This document shows, piece after piece, positions 52,056 through 60,692 of a stretch of DNA of 64,000 nt (positions are counted from its first letter, which is position 1; every line of letters starts with the position of its first letter). Origin of the DNA: Akkermansiaceae bacterium UBA6138. GTDB taxonomy: Bacteria > Verrucomicrobiota > Verrucomicrobiia > Verrucomicrobiales > DEV007. The stretch lies in contig DIVG01000062.1 of assembly GCA_002422425.1 (NCBI GenBank), positions 60,299 through 124,298 of the forward strand, in the 5' to 3' direction. The notes below the pieces were generated by a model that did not search any database, was not told the DNA's origin, and was given only the letters and a program-made list of their open reading frames with translations. A program made the translations under genes and the position numbers.

Positions 52056-52415
52056 ATGAATGTGATTAACAAAATCGAACGCGAGCAGATGAAGACCGAA
52101 GTGCCGACCTTCGGCCCCGGTGACACGGTCAACGTGCATTCCCGCGTTGTTGAAGGCGGCAAAGAGCGTATCCAGATCTTTAAAGGCCTCGTCATCGGAC
52201 GCCACGGTTCGGGCATCAATCAGGCGTTCACCGTTCGCAAGATTTCCAGCGGCGAAGGGGTCGAGCGCGCTTTTCACCTCCACTCTCCCAAAATGGCGAA
52301 GATCGAGGTGCTCAAACACGGCAAGGTCCGCCGCGCCAAGCTGAACTACCTTCGCAGCCGTCTCGGCAAAGCAGCGACCAATCTCAAGGCTCGCGCTGAG
52401 AAGATCAGCGAGTAA
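52056..52415 (+). CDS. rplS: 50S ribosomal protein L19
   Basis: A 119-residue protein that sits at the 30S-50S interface. It is recognised by FGPGDTVNVHSRVVEGGKER, IQIFKGLVIGRHGSGINQAF, TVRKISSGEGVERAFHLHSP and the basic KVRRAKLNYLR segment. The ATG at 52056 has a good AGGTGA 5 bases upstream, one of the few clear Shine-Dalgarno sites here. It stands alone with its own terminator, without trmD and rpsP, which commonly precede it in other bacteria. Confidence 0.96.
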   Translation: MNVINKIEREQMKTEVPTFGPGDTVNVHSRVVEGGKERIQIFKGLVIGRHGSGINQAFTVRKISSGEGVERAFHLHSPKMAKIEVLKHGKVRRAKLNYLRSRLGKAATNLKARAEKISE

Positions 52416-52457
52416 TCCCCTCCGAACGACAGGCGGAGTTTCCTGCCATCCTTTCTG

Positions 52458-52486
52458 AAAACGGCGGATCATCGATCCGCCGTTTT
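52458..52486. terminator. Bidirectional rho-independent terminator
   Basis: A 13-bp perfect stem (52458-52470 with 52474-52486; AAAACGGCGGATC and its complement) with loop ATC. It ends in TTTT on the plus strand and, by symmetry, on the minus strand too. It lies between the convergent rplS and TPR genes and so can serve both. Confidence 0.9.
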
Positions 52487-52510
52487 CCGTTTTGGTGGCG
52501 GTCCCCGGGC

Positions 52511-53779
52511 TTAGTCGTCCGTGCTTCGTCGCAGCGAGCGGATATTGCCCAGCCAGGTGCAGGCGACTGCGGCAAAAAGGGCAAAAGTCCCGAGTCCGCG
52601 GCTGAGCGGATGCATCGGGGCGGGATGCCGTCCCCACTCAAGCACGGTCATGAAGCCCACGGCGGCGTAACTGAGCAGGGTGAGGGTGCCAAAGAGACGC
52701 CTTCCCCGCAACGAGGCATTGCCGAAGGTGAGCGAGGCCGGAATGGTGGTGACGAGAAGGCCGACCCCCGCCACCAGCAGCGGATAATACCCGCTCACGA
52801 GTCCGGCAATGGTCACGAATGTCCCGCCCGCAAAAACTCCGCCGACGGCGATGCCCTGATGCCGTTCACCCGGCTTCAGGGCAAGACGGGCGGACCGGTC
52901 AAGAAGGATGAGAAAATTCCCTATCCCGGGCGCGAGCCAGACCCAGAGCACGAGCCCCAGCCACACCGCGACGAGCACACCGGCGTAGACCGGATTGAGT
53001 GACTCAAGGTAGTGGCGCGAGACCTGATAAATAAAAAAGGCACCGAGAAAAATCATCCACTGTTTCCCCTCGGTGTATCGCTGCATGAAAAAGCAGTAGG
53101 AGAGGTAGGCACGGTAAAACCACGAACGCGCGCGGAAAGCTTCGAGGAGCCCTTCCCTCGCCATATCCGACTCGGGATCGAGTCGCAGGGCCTCGCGGAA
53201 ATGCTGCTCGGCACGGCCTTGATCCCGCGAATGGAGAGCGCTCCAGCCTGCGTTAACGTGGGCAAAACTATCCTCGGGATCGGCCGCGAGGAGCCGCTCG
53301 ACGGCCTCGGTATTGAGCTGCCTTTTCCCCTGCATGCGCAGGGTGTGGGCCAGAATATTGGCGGCCATGGCGTTGTCGCCGTCAAGAGCAAGGGCGCGAC
53401 GGCTCCACTCCTCGGCTTCGGCCCAGCGATCCATCGCACAAAACGCATTGGCCTTGGCCGAGAGGGCGAAGGTGTCGTCGGGATTGAGCCTCACTGCCGC
53501 TTCGGCAGCGGCGAGCGCTTCCTTTCCGCGATGGAGCTCGGCAAGGATGATGGCTTTGACCGAAAAATAGAAAGGCTCGTCGGGATGGAGGCGGATCGCC
53601 TCTTCGATGGTCTCAAGAGCACGCCGCTTTTTCCCGGGCTGACTCATCTGACAGAGAGCGAGTCGCCCGTAGACAAAGTCATTATCCGGTTCGCGGGCAA
53701 GCACGTTGTAGAAACACACCTCCGCCTCTTCGAGCCGTCCCTGGTCCTGAAGCAAAAGGCCGTGCGAAAGTTCACTCAT
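52511..53779 (-). CDS. TPR protein with C-terminal membrane domain
   Basis: A 422-residue protein. The start at 53779 (MSELSHGLLLQDQ) is chosen; 53806 is also possible. Residues about 5-210 hold about six TPR units (EEAEVCFYNVLAREPDNDF, ALAAAEAAVRLNPDD, AEQHFREALRLDPES). The rest has about six membrane helices (about 240-415). It probably scaffolds a membrane-bound complex. It follows the TPR-AAA gene on the same strand with 27 bp between them, so the two likely form an operon and may work together. Confidence 0.82.
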   Translation of the reverse strand: MSELSHGLLLQDQGRLEEAEVCFYNVLAREPDNDFVYGRLALCQMSQPGKKRRALETIEEAIRLHPDEPFYFSVKAIILAELHRGKEALAAAEAAVRLNPDDTFALSAKANAFCAMDRWAEAEEWSRRALALDGDNAMAANILAHTLRMQGKRQLNTEAVERLLAADPEDSFAHVNAGWSALHSRDQGRAEQHFREALRLDPESDMAREGLLEAFRARSWFYRAYLSYCFFMQRYTEGKQWMIFLGAFFIYQVSRHYLESLNPVYAGVLVAVWLGLVLWVWLAPGIGNFLILLDRSARLALKPGERHQGIAVGGVFAGGTFVTIAGLVSGYYPLLVAGVGLLVTTIPASLTFGNASLRGRRLFGTLTLLSYAAVGFMTVLEWGRHPAPMHPLSRGLGTFALFAAVACTWLGNIRSLRRSTDD

Positions 53780-53806
53780 GAGCAAAATGCAGCGAAAAGA
53801 TCGCAA

Positions 53807-55210
53807 TCACTTCCCGATGCCGAGGTAGTGAAGAATGTCGTCGTAAAAACCGCTCTGATTCGCGTAGAGGGCGTAGTTGCGGGCACTCTCAAACCATTTT
53901 TTGGTGCTCGGCTTCACCTTCGCGGCTGACTGGAGGAGTTGCTTCTGGGTCACGGGGACGATCCTGCCGGTCTTCATCGCTTCGGAGAGAGCCCCCTCGA
54001 TCGCCTGATCGAAGACGGCCTTGATGTCGGCACCGGAAAAGTCTTTCACCTTTTTTGCAAGCGCGACGGGGTCGAGACCGGCAACAGGTTTACCCTCGGC
54101 CATGAGACGAATAATCTGATCCCGGGCAGGTTCGTCCGGCGGGGGCACGAAGATGAGCCGGTCAAAGCGTCCGGGGCGGAGAAACGCGGAGTCAAGATGC
54201 CAGGGCGCATTCGTCGCGCCGAGGACGAGAACCCCGTCGTTCTTCGACGACTCGCTATCGAGTTCGGCGAGGAACTGATTGATGAGAGTGCGTCCGGCCG
54301 AAGTGCGCATGTCCTTTCGGTCCGCAGCAAGCGCATCGACTTCATCGAAAAAGAGCACGGCGGGAGCATGGCGGCGCGCCATTTCAAAGATCTCGTGGAG
54401 CTTCTCCTCGGACTTGCCGATCCACATGTCGAGAATCTGATGCAACCCGACGCTGAGAAACTTTGCATTGATCTCCCCCGCCGTCGCGCGACTGATAAGG
54501 GTCTTGCCGCAACCGGGAGGGCCATAGAGAAGGACCCCTCCTCCAGCGCGCTTACCGTAGGCCTCGAAGAGTTCGCGGTTTTCAAGCGGGTAGAGGATTT
54601 TCATGCGAATGTCCTCTTTGACTGATTCCATTCCCCCGACGCGGTCGAAATTGACGTCGGGTTTCTGGTCGAACTCGAACTCGATCTCTCCGTCATCGAA
54701 ACGATCGTCGTCAAAATCATCTTCCTCAAACTCCGGGTCGTAATAGGCCCCGGCCTGGCGGTCGCCGTTGCGCTGCGGGGACGGTTCCCGGGGTTCTTCC
54801 GCAACCCTCTGCCCGCCGCCCTGACGAATGCGCTTGAGAAGATCATCATTTTTAAGCGCCTGATCGAGGCTGACGGCCTTCTCGTAATATTCCCGGGCCT
54901 CGCGGGCCCGATTTTCGTTCAGGGTAAGGCGGGCCCGCAGGAGCCATGCCGGACCGAAATTCGGAAACTCTCCGCAGATCTGCTCAAGCCGCAGGATCGC
55001 TTCGGAGGAGCGTCCCTCCAGATCGAGTAGCTGGACGAGCTGGGTCCGGGCGCAGGGATTGCCGGGATCGACCCGCAAAACGGCTTCGTAGCTCGATTTT
55101 GCCTCACCGAGACTGAACTGCCCGAGATAAGCCTCACCGAGCATGAGGAGAAGCGGCACGTTATCCGGCGATACGGCGAGGGCCTGCTTGAGGGAATTAA
55201 TATCAGCCAT
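53807..55210 (-). CDS. TPR-AAA ATPase fusion (Cdc48/FtsH-type single AAA domain)
   Basis: A 467-residue protein. The N-terminus (about 1-120) has TPR units (GEAYLGQFSLGEAKSSYEAVLRVDP, EQICGEFPNFGPAW). An acidic linker (about 155-190) with Asp/Glu/Phe follows. The AAA domain (about 195-440) has Walker A GPPGCGKTL, MWIGKSEEKLHEIFEMAR, Walker B VLFFDEVDAL, ATNAPWHLDSAFLRPGRFDR with the arginine finger. It resembles the Cdc48/p97/FtsH AAA type with one domain rather than two, and has no protease motif. The likely job is to remodel a protein complex recruited by the TPRs. The downstream TPR-membrane gene is probably its partner. Confidence 0.87.
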   Translation of the reverse strand: MADINSLKQALAVSPDNVPLLLMLGEAYLGQFSLGEAKSSYEAVLRVDPGNPCARTQLVQLLDLEGRSSEAILRLEQICGEFPNFGPAWLLRARLTLNENRAREAREYYEKAVSLDQALKNDDLLKRIRQGGGQRVAEEPREPSPQRNGDRQAGAYYDPEFEEDDFDDDRFDDGEIEFEFDQKPDVNFDRVGGMESVKEDIRMKILYPLENRELFEAYGKRAGGGVLLYGPPGCGKTLISRATAGEINAKFLSVGLHQILDMWIGKSEEKLHEIFEMARRHAPAVLFFDEVDALAADRKDMRTSAGRTLINQFLAELDSESSKNDGVLVLGATNAPWHLDSAFLRPGRFDRLIFVPPPDEPARDQIIRLMAEGKPVAGLDPVALAKKVKDFSGADIKAVFDQAIEGALSEAMKTGRIVPVTQKQLLQSAAKVKPSTKKWFESARNYALYANQSGFYDDILHYLGIGK

Positions 55211-55391
55211 CTTGAAAGGAAGGTTAAAACAAAAGCGAAACGGGGCGCGTAAGCAAGCATCTAAGCAAAAAGGTTTTCAGGTCCAGTCGCGGTCCGTTTT
55301 CCCGGCTACAGTGATCGGTCCCTTTCTGGGCGATTGACTTGGACGCCGAAAAAGCCATTTATTGAACTACCGTCGCCCCCGGCATTGAACG

Positions 55392-56525
55392 ATGATTTTT
55401 CGCCCTGCTAAGTTTCTGCCTGCCCGACTCCTCGCGGTTTCCGTCGGTGTTGCCGTTGCCACGGCAGGGGCGGACCCGGAACTCTCGGTGCGATTCGGCG
55501 AGGAGACGGTAACTCTCGCCGGCCGCGTCGATTCGGATGAAACAGCCCGGAAGCTTGCTGCCGCCGCCCTCGAAGCCCGTCCTGATCTGCGCGTCGTCCG
55601 GGAAGGACTCGTCATCGATGCTGCGGCGGGGCAATCACACATTTCGGATCTCCGCAGTCTCATTTCCGAATTGGGACTCACGACTCACGAGGGGCGGCTT
55701 GAAATATGGGCCGATCGCATCCTCGTCGGGGGCCTCACCGACAGCAGCGTGACGCTGGCCGCCCTTCGCATCCGTCTCGATCCACTGCGCGAGGAACGGC
55801 GCTTCATTAATCACATCTGCATCGTGGATACAGAGTATCTTCCAAAAGTCGATGTCTCGCTCACCGATCGGGCATCAGGGGTTGAAGTTCCGCCCCTCGG
55901 TCGCCCCGCGGCTCGGGAGCGGGCGTTCGAGGCACCCGGACTGCTCGTCGAAAAGCTTGTGCCTACCCTTTTAATGCTCAAAGACTTCGACCGGATCGAA
56001 GGGAGATCGGCCCCGCCTTTGGGCGAAGTCCTCCGGGCAACGCCGCTCGCGATGGCCGCAGCGGCACTCACCACAGACGGCGCCGATTCCCCTCCCGCTA
56101 TACCCCGGCCGCAATACGAGACGCTGCCATCGGTTCGTTTCTCACGCAGCTCGTTCCTGCTCCAGGCGAACCAGGAGCCGATCTTTGAAGAACTGACCCG
56201 CGCTCTCCTTTCGCCTGATCGCCAGGGCCGGACCGTCCTGATCGAGGCAGTCAGGGCGAGCGGCGGGTCGAGCGCTTTTAACGACTACCTCTGCGAGCGC
56301 CGCTCGGCTGAGGTGATCCGTTTTCTCACCGAGCGGGGAGTCAACAGGGAGGTCCTCAAATCCGTGACCATCGATTCGCCCTCGACCATTGACGAGGGTG
56401 AGGTCAGGGTGCGGGTCGAAATCCACGGCTATCCCGCCACCATGGAGGCCGATTCCCCGGCGATCGCGCCGAACGAAGAGGCGCAAAGCATTCCCGAAAG
56501 GCCCAAACCGGTCACCGGCGGGTAG
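55392..56525 (+). CDS. OmpA-like envelope protein with BON-like repeats
   Basis: A 377-residue exported protein (signal ends near ATAGADP). Residues about 28-140 look like two BON-type lipid-binding segments (VTLAGRVDSDETARKLAAAAL, then EGRLEIWADRILVGGLTDSS). The C-terminal part (about 245-345) is OmpA-like: VRFSRSSFLLQANQEPIFEEL, GRTVLIEAVRASGGSSAFNDYL, and RRSAEVIRFLTERGV, though the peptidoglycan-binding NxxLSxxRA pattern is modified. The layout is like mycobacterial OmpATb (Rv0899). A cell-wall anchoring or stress role is inferred. Confidence 0.7.
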   Translation: MIFRPAKFLPARLLAVSVGVAVATAGADPELSVRFGEETVTLAGRVDSDETARKLAAAALEARPDLRVVREGLVIDAAAGQSHISDLRSLISELGLTTHEGRLEIWADRILVGGLTDSSVTLAALRIRLDPLREERRFINHICIVDTEYLPKVDVSLTDRASGVEVPPLGRPAARERAFEAPGLLVEKLVPTLLMLKDFDRIEGRSAPPLGEVLRATPLAMAAAALTTDGADSPPAIPRPQYETLPSVRFSRSSFLLQANQEPIFEELTRALLSPDRQGRTVLIEAVRASGGSSAFNDYLCERRSAEVIRFLTERGVNREVLKSVTIDSPSTIDEGEVRVRVEIHGYPATMEADSPAIAPNEEAQSIPERPKPVTGG

Positions 56526-56613
56526 AATCGCGGCATGGGCGGGAAAGGCAGCGTCAGCTACAAGTCAATCTCTTCGGCGGCAGGGGCGTTTTCCCGGATA
56601 CCGGCCCGAAACG

Positions 56614-56645
56614 CTAAAAAACCCGGCCCCTAACGGGACCGGGTT
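56614..56645 (-). terminator. Terminator of the LysM gene
   Basis: Stem of AACCCGG with CCGGGTT, one mismatch, then 3 more base pairs around a 4-base loop (56620-56645 region). On the minus strand it is followed by TTTTTT. The call as a terminator of the LysM gene is good; on plus the tract is weaker. Confidence 0.7.
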
Positions 56646-56728
56646 CTTTGACCACTCAACTTTGTCTATCAACAATCTCGGGAATCGTCTCGGAGACAAA
56701 TGGGATCCACCCTGCCGGACAGAACCGT

Positions 56729-57688
56729 TCAACGGTTCGCCATCTCGCCCGTTTTGTGATAGGCATTGTATTTGGCAGTGGGGACGATGATTTCGTTCCC
56801 GGGGAAAATAGTAGTGCTCGCACCGAGACGGTTAATCCGCTGGAGTTCCGACATCGTCGTGAAGAAATCCCGGGCCAGAGCGTAAAGATTATCGCCTTTG
56901 TTTACCGTGTAGTAACCGTAGGTCTCGTCGGCACGAAGCAGATCGTTGTCGTATTGAAACGCATTCGACTGCTCTTTTTTCGTCTCGTCGGATTTAGTGA
57001 CGACGTTTCCCACTCCCTGCACGGCGGGGATCTTCAACGTCTGCCCGAGGCTGATCGTGTCGCTGCGGAGACCATTGGCGGACTTGATGCTCGCAACGGA
57101 GGTGTTATATTTTTTTGCCACGGAAGTGAGCGTATCGCCCTTGATAATCCGGTGAGTCTTTGTCGCCGCAGGAGCAGGGGCTGGGACGGCAGGCGCTACG
57201 ACGGATTCTTCTTTTTTCGTTTCACCGATCACAACCGAGTCTTTTTTGGCATTCGCCGGAGAACCCGTTTCCGCCGTCGTCGCGCCGGAGGGAGGCGAAG
57301 GCATCGCACCGGGAATGACAAGGGTTTCACCGATATAGATGGGCTGCCCCTCACTGAGACGGTTCGCTTCGAGGAGCGATTTCCGCTCAACCCTGAATTT
57401 CTCAGCAATCTTACCGAGGGTGTCGCCATCCTGAATCACGTAGGTCCCGCCCGGGGGAGCGGGAACAGTCGGCTCGCCCCCTCTCGTTGCCTCCATAAGC
57501 GCCGCATTCGGGTAGCTGTAGGAGTTACTCTCGCTGCTCTCCACCGTGCCCTCAAGAGAGGCGATACGGGATTCGAGCGCGCTGATTCGAGAGTTCAACG
57601 CCTCCATCGCCGGTTCAGAAGCACCGAGCATTTGACAGAGAAGCGCTGAAGCCGCCAGGGTCGTCAGGGTGGTCGCAATTCGATTCAT
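56729..57688 (-). CDS. Secreted protein with three LysM domains and a coiled coil
   Basis: A 319-residue exported protein. A signal segment is followed by a heptad-like coiled coil (about 25-55, SRISALESRIASLEGTVES). Three LysM domains, at about 80-127, 180-228 and 255-302, each show the YxVxxGDTL...IA...N...L...G...L.IP plan (for example YVIQDGDTLGKIAEKF, HRIIKGDTLTSVAKKY, YTVNKGDNLYALARDF). They bind peptidoglycan or chitin-like glycans. No catalytic domain is present, so it is probably an anchoring or scaffold protein. Confidence 0.9.
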   Translation of the reverse strand: MNRIATTLTTLAASALLCQMLGASEPAMEALNSRISALESRIASLEGTVESSESNSYSYPNAALMEATRGGEPTVPAPPGGTYVIQDGDTLGKIAEKFRVERKSLLEANRLSEGQPIYIGETLVIPGAMPSPPSGATTAETGSPANAKKDSVVIGETKKEESVVAPAVPAPAPAATKTHRIIKGDTLTSVAKKYNTSVASIKSANGLRSDTISLGQTLKIPAVQGVGNVVTKSDETKKEQSNAFQYDNDLLRADETYGYYTVNKGDNLYALARDFFTTMSELQRINRLGASTTIFPGNEIIVPTAKYNAYHKTGEMANR

Positions 57689-57694
57689 GTGTGG

Positions 57695-57723
57695 AGTTTA
57701 TGGCATTTTTACATTCAGCACAA
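57695..57723 (-). promoter_or_regulatory. Candidate promoter of the LysM gene, leaderless
   Basis: On the minus strand TTGTGC (57718-57723) and TAAACT (57695-57700) are spaced 17 bp. The predicted start falls at or next to the ATG at 57688, suggesting a leaderless mRNA; no Shine-Dalgarno site is present. The surrounding 57689-57810 is very AT-rich. Confidence 0.45.
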
Positions 57724-57882
57724 CAATAAATTTAATATTTATGGAATATTTTTTAAACTTTGAGGAATGAAACGATAAATCCCCCATAACTTTGTAATTA
57801 ATCAAAAAGCCTTTGAGCGGGGCCTTCCTGCTGACCGGGACTTGCGCTTGATCAGGAGGCCGCTACCCGCTACTACTCTACG

Positions 57883-59274
57883 ATGAAAATCACCTTTTGC
57901 GGGGCGGCGGAGACGACGACAGGGTCGCAGCATCTTATTGACGTGAACGGATCGCGCATCCTCCTCGACTGCGGATTATATCAGGGCCGGCGCGACACCG
58001 CCAACGACAGGAACCGGCACTTTTTTTTCGAGCCGCAGAGTGTTGACGCAGTGGTCCTCTCCCACGCCCACATCGACCACAGCGGCAACCTCCCCAGTCT
58101 CACCAGCAACGGCTTCAAGGGAAACATCTATTCCACTTTCGCGACCCGCGACCTGTGTCAGATCATGCTCGCCGACTGCGCCCGCATCCAGGGTCAGGAC
58201 ACGAAGTGGCTCAACAAACGGCGCGCCAAGCGAGGCGAACCCGATCTGGAGACCCTCTACACCGAGCAGGAGGCCGAGGAGTGCGTGCGCCAGTTCGTCA
58301 CGATAGGCTATGATCGCTCCATCCCCATTGCCGACGGTGTCACCCTCACTTTCATCGACGCCGGACATATTCTCGGCTCGGCACAGGTCATTCTCGACAT
58401 CGTGGAGAACGGCCACCGCAAGCGCCTCCTCTTCTCCGGCGACGTGGGCCGGGGTCACAATGAGATCCTCCGCGATCCGGCGGTAGCCGAAGATGTGGAT
58501 ATCCTCATCATGGAGAGCACCTACGGCAATCGCGAGCACGAACTCCCCACCCAGGCGAATCATCTTCTCAGTGATGTTCTCAATCGTGCTCTCGATAAGA
58601 AAGGCAAGGTCATCATCCCGGCCTTTGCAGTGGAGCGAACCCAGCAACTCGTCTACGTGCTGCACCACCTCACCGAAGAGGGGCTCATCCCGGACGTTCC
58701 GATTTATGTGGACAGCCCCCTCGCGGTCAGTGCCACGGAGATTTTTCGCCTTCATCCCGAGTGTTTTAACGAAGACGTCTACGAGTTCCTCTTCGACAAG
58801 CGGGACCCTTTCGGTTTCGAGAATCTAAGCCTCGTTCGCAAGGTCAATGAATCAAAAGCACTCAACGATCTCCGCGAGCCGGCGATCATCATCTCGGCCT
58901 CGGGCATGTGCGAAGCCGGCCGCATCCTCCATCACCTGCGGAACAATATCGAGGATCCGAAAAATACGGTTCTGTTTGTCGGCTACTGCGCCGAGCACAC
59001 CCTCGGGGCGAAAATCCGCGGCGGGATGAAAGAAGTCCCCATCCTCGGGGATACCTTCAAGGTCAACGCAGACATTGAGATCCTCGACTCGTTCAGCGGC
59101 CACGCCGACCGCAATGAATTACTCGCCTACTTTGATAAGATGGGAGGAAAAAAAGAGCGGGTTTTCCTTGTCCACGGGGAAACTGAACAGTCTCACGCCC
59201 TTCAGGCAACGCTAAGTGAACGACACCCTGGCCAGATCGAAGTCGCCCGCTGGCGCTCGAAGATTGAGATCTGA
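57883..59274 (+). CDS. Metallo-beta-lactamase-fold nuclease, beta-CASP/RMMBL type
   Basis: A 463-residue protein. The metal motif SHAHIDHSGNLP (HxHxDH) is near residue 60, with GHILGSAQV and SGDVGRGHN further on. The beta-CASP part (about 195-385) includes ESTYGNREH, VIIPAFAVERTQQLVYVL, and SASGMCEAGRILHHL; the RMMBL-like end has DSFSGHADRNELLAYF and FLVHGE. The family cleaves RNA (CPSF73-like/RNase J-related) and is exonuclease or endonuclease in different members. The start at 57883 fits the family beginning MKITFCGAAETTTGS. Confidence 0.9.
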   Translation: MKITFCGAAETTTGSQHLIDVNGSRILLDCGLYQGRRDTANDRNRHFFFEPQSVDAVVLSHAHIDHSGNLPSLTSNGFKGNIYSTFATRDLCQIMLADCARIQGQDTKWLNKRRAKRGEPDLETLYTEQEAEECVRQFVTIGYDRSIPIADGVTLTFIDAGHILGSAQVILDIVENGHRKRLLFSGDVGRGHNEILRDPAVAEDVDILIMESTYGNREHELPTQANHLLSDVLNRALDKKGKVIIPAFAVERTQQLVYVLHHLTEEGLIPDVPIYVDSPLAVSATEIFRLHPECFNEDVYEFLFDKRDPFGFENLSLVRKVNESKALNDLREPAIIISASGMCEAGRILHHLRNNIEDPKNTVLFVGYCAEHTLGAKIRGGMKEVPILGDTFKVNADIEILDSFSGHADRNELLAYFDKMGGKKERVFLVHGETEQSHALQATLSERHPGQIEVARWRSKIEI

Positions 59275-59380
59275 CCTCGCTTCCCGCGTCACGCCAGTTC
59301 CGCATCGGCGGCTTGCCGGAAACGCAATCGGGTGCCTTCATCCTTGAAAAAGAGCGTGAAGCCGCTCTCTTGAAGGCACG

Positions 59381-60586
59381 ATGAAGTCCCTCCTCCTCAC
59401 CAACGAATACCCGCCCCACATTTACGGAGGGGCAGGTATTCACGTCCAATACCTGGCGCGCGAGCTCGCCAAACTCTGTGAGGTGGAGGTGCGCTGCTTC
59501 GGCGAACAAAGGATCACGGGCGACAACCCCGAGGTCTTCGGCTTCAGCGCCGACAGCTCGGCCTATACTGCCCCGGCCCCCCTTCATTCGGTCTTTTCCG
59601 CGCTGCAGCGCTGCCTTGAATTCAATACCCGCCGCATCGAGGCGGACGTAGTCCACCTGCACACCTGGTATACCCACTTCGGCGGCATCCTCGCCCGTCT
59701 GAATTACGGCCTTCCCATGGCCCTGACCGTCCACTCCCTTGAACCTCTGCGCCCATGGAAAAGAGAGCAACTCGAAGGAGGCTACGATTTCACCCTCTGG
59801 CTGGAAAAGACCGCCATCGAGATGGCTGATGCCGTCATCGCGGTCTCTCACGAGACGAAGGCGGATATTCTGAGCCTTTTCGATGTGCCTGAAGAGCGCG
59901 TCCCCGTGATCTATAACGGAATCGATCCCGACGAATACCGCCCCACCGCCAACCGCGGGGTCCTCGAAAAATGGGGCATCGATTTGGAAACTCCTTTTGT
60001 CCTCTTTGTGGGACGCATCACCAGACAAAAGGGCATTGTCCACCTCGTCAATGCGATCCGGCATCTCGATCCCGGAACGCAGGTCGTCCTCTGTGCGGGG
60101 GCACCTGATACCCCTGAGATCAAAGCCGAGATGGAAGCCGCCGTCGAAGCGGTACGGCGTGATTGCGACGGAACCATCGTCTGGATTCAGGACATGATTC
60201 CCACCCCGGACAAGATCACGCTCTACAGTCACGCCCGTGTCTTCTGCACGCCCTCGATCTACGAGCCCTTCGGTATCATCAATCTTGAAGCGATGGCCTG
60301 CGAGACGCCCGTGGTCGGGTCCAAAGTCGGCGGGATGAAAGAAATCATCCTGCACGGCAAAACCGGTCTGCTTGTCCCCCTCGATCAGCAGAAAGCATCC
60401 CCTTTCGAAGCGATCGATCCGGACGCCTACTCCCGCGACCTCGCCGGCGGAATCAACGAACTGATGCGCGACCCCGACCGATGTGCCGAAATGGGCCGGG
60501 CCGGCAGGCAGCGGGTCCTTGAAAAATTCAGCTGGGCCGGAATCGCACGGGAGACCCTCGCGCTCTACCACCACATCACAAAATAA
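59381..60586 (+). CDS. glgA: Glycogen synthase (actinobacterial-type GT4)
   Basis: A 401-residue glycosyltransferase. The start MKSLLLTNEYPPHIYGGAGIH carries the GxGG nucleotide-sugar loop. The GT-B C-domain has FVGRITRQKGIVHLVNAI and the acceptor/donor motif YEPFGIINLEAMACETPVVG, then VGGMKE. These features match the TIGR02149 glycogen synthase group, which is shorter than E. coli GlgA. It should use ADP- or UDP-glucose to elongate alpha-1,4-glucan. No other glycogen gene is within the window. Confidence 0.85.
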   Translation: MKSLLLTNEYPPHIYGGAGIHVQYLARELAKLCEVEVRCFGEQRITGDNPEVFGFSADSSAYTAPAPLHSVFSALQRCLEFNTRRIEADVVHLHTWYTHFGGILARLNYGLPMALTVHSLEPLRPWKREQLEGGYDFTLWLEKTAIEMADAVIAVSHETKADILSLFDVPEERVPVIYNGIDPDEYRPTANRGVLEKWGIDLETPFVLFVGRITRQKGIVHLVNAIRHLDPGTQVVLCAGAPDTPEIKAEMEAAVEAVRRDCDGTIVWIQDMIPTPDKITLYSHARVFCTPSIYEPFGIINLEAMACETPVVGSKVGGMKEIILHGKTGLLVPLDQQKASPFEAIDPDAYSRDLAGGINELMRDPDRCAEMGRAGRQRVLEKFSWAGIARETLALYHHITK

Positions 60587-60692
60587 GAGGCGGCGAAGAT
60601 CTCTCTGTTTCGGCCCCGGCCAACCCTTTTCGCGCGACTTGCTCTTTGCCGGATCAGCGTGCTATCCTGCTCTTACTACCGGAAACCCGCAA

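Noticed and set aside
59093..60574. 493-residue minus-strand reading frame
   Set aside because: Antisense to glgA and the nuclease end. No domain features; glgA motifs on the plus strand are strong.
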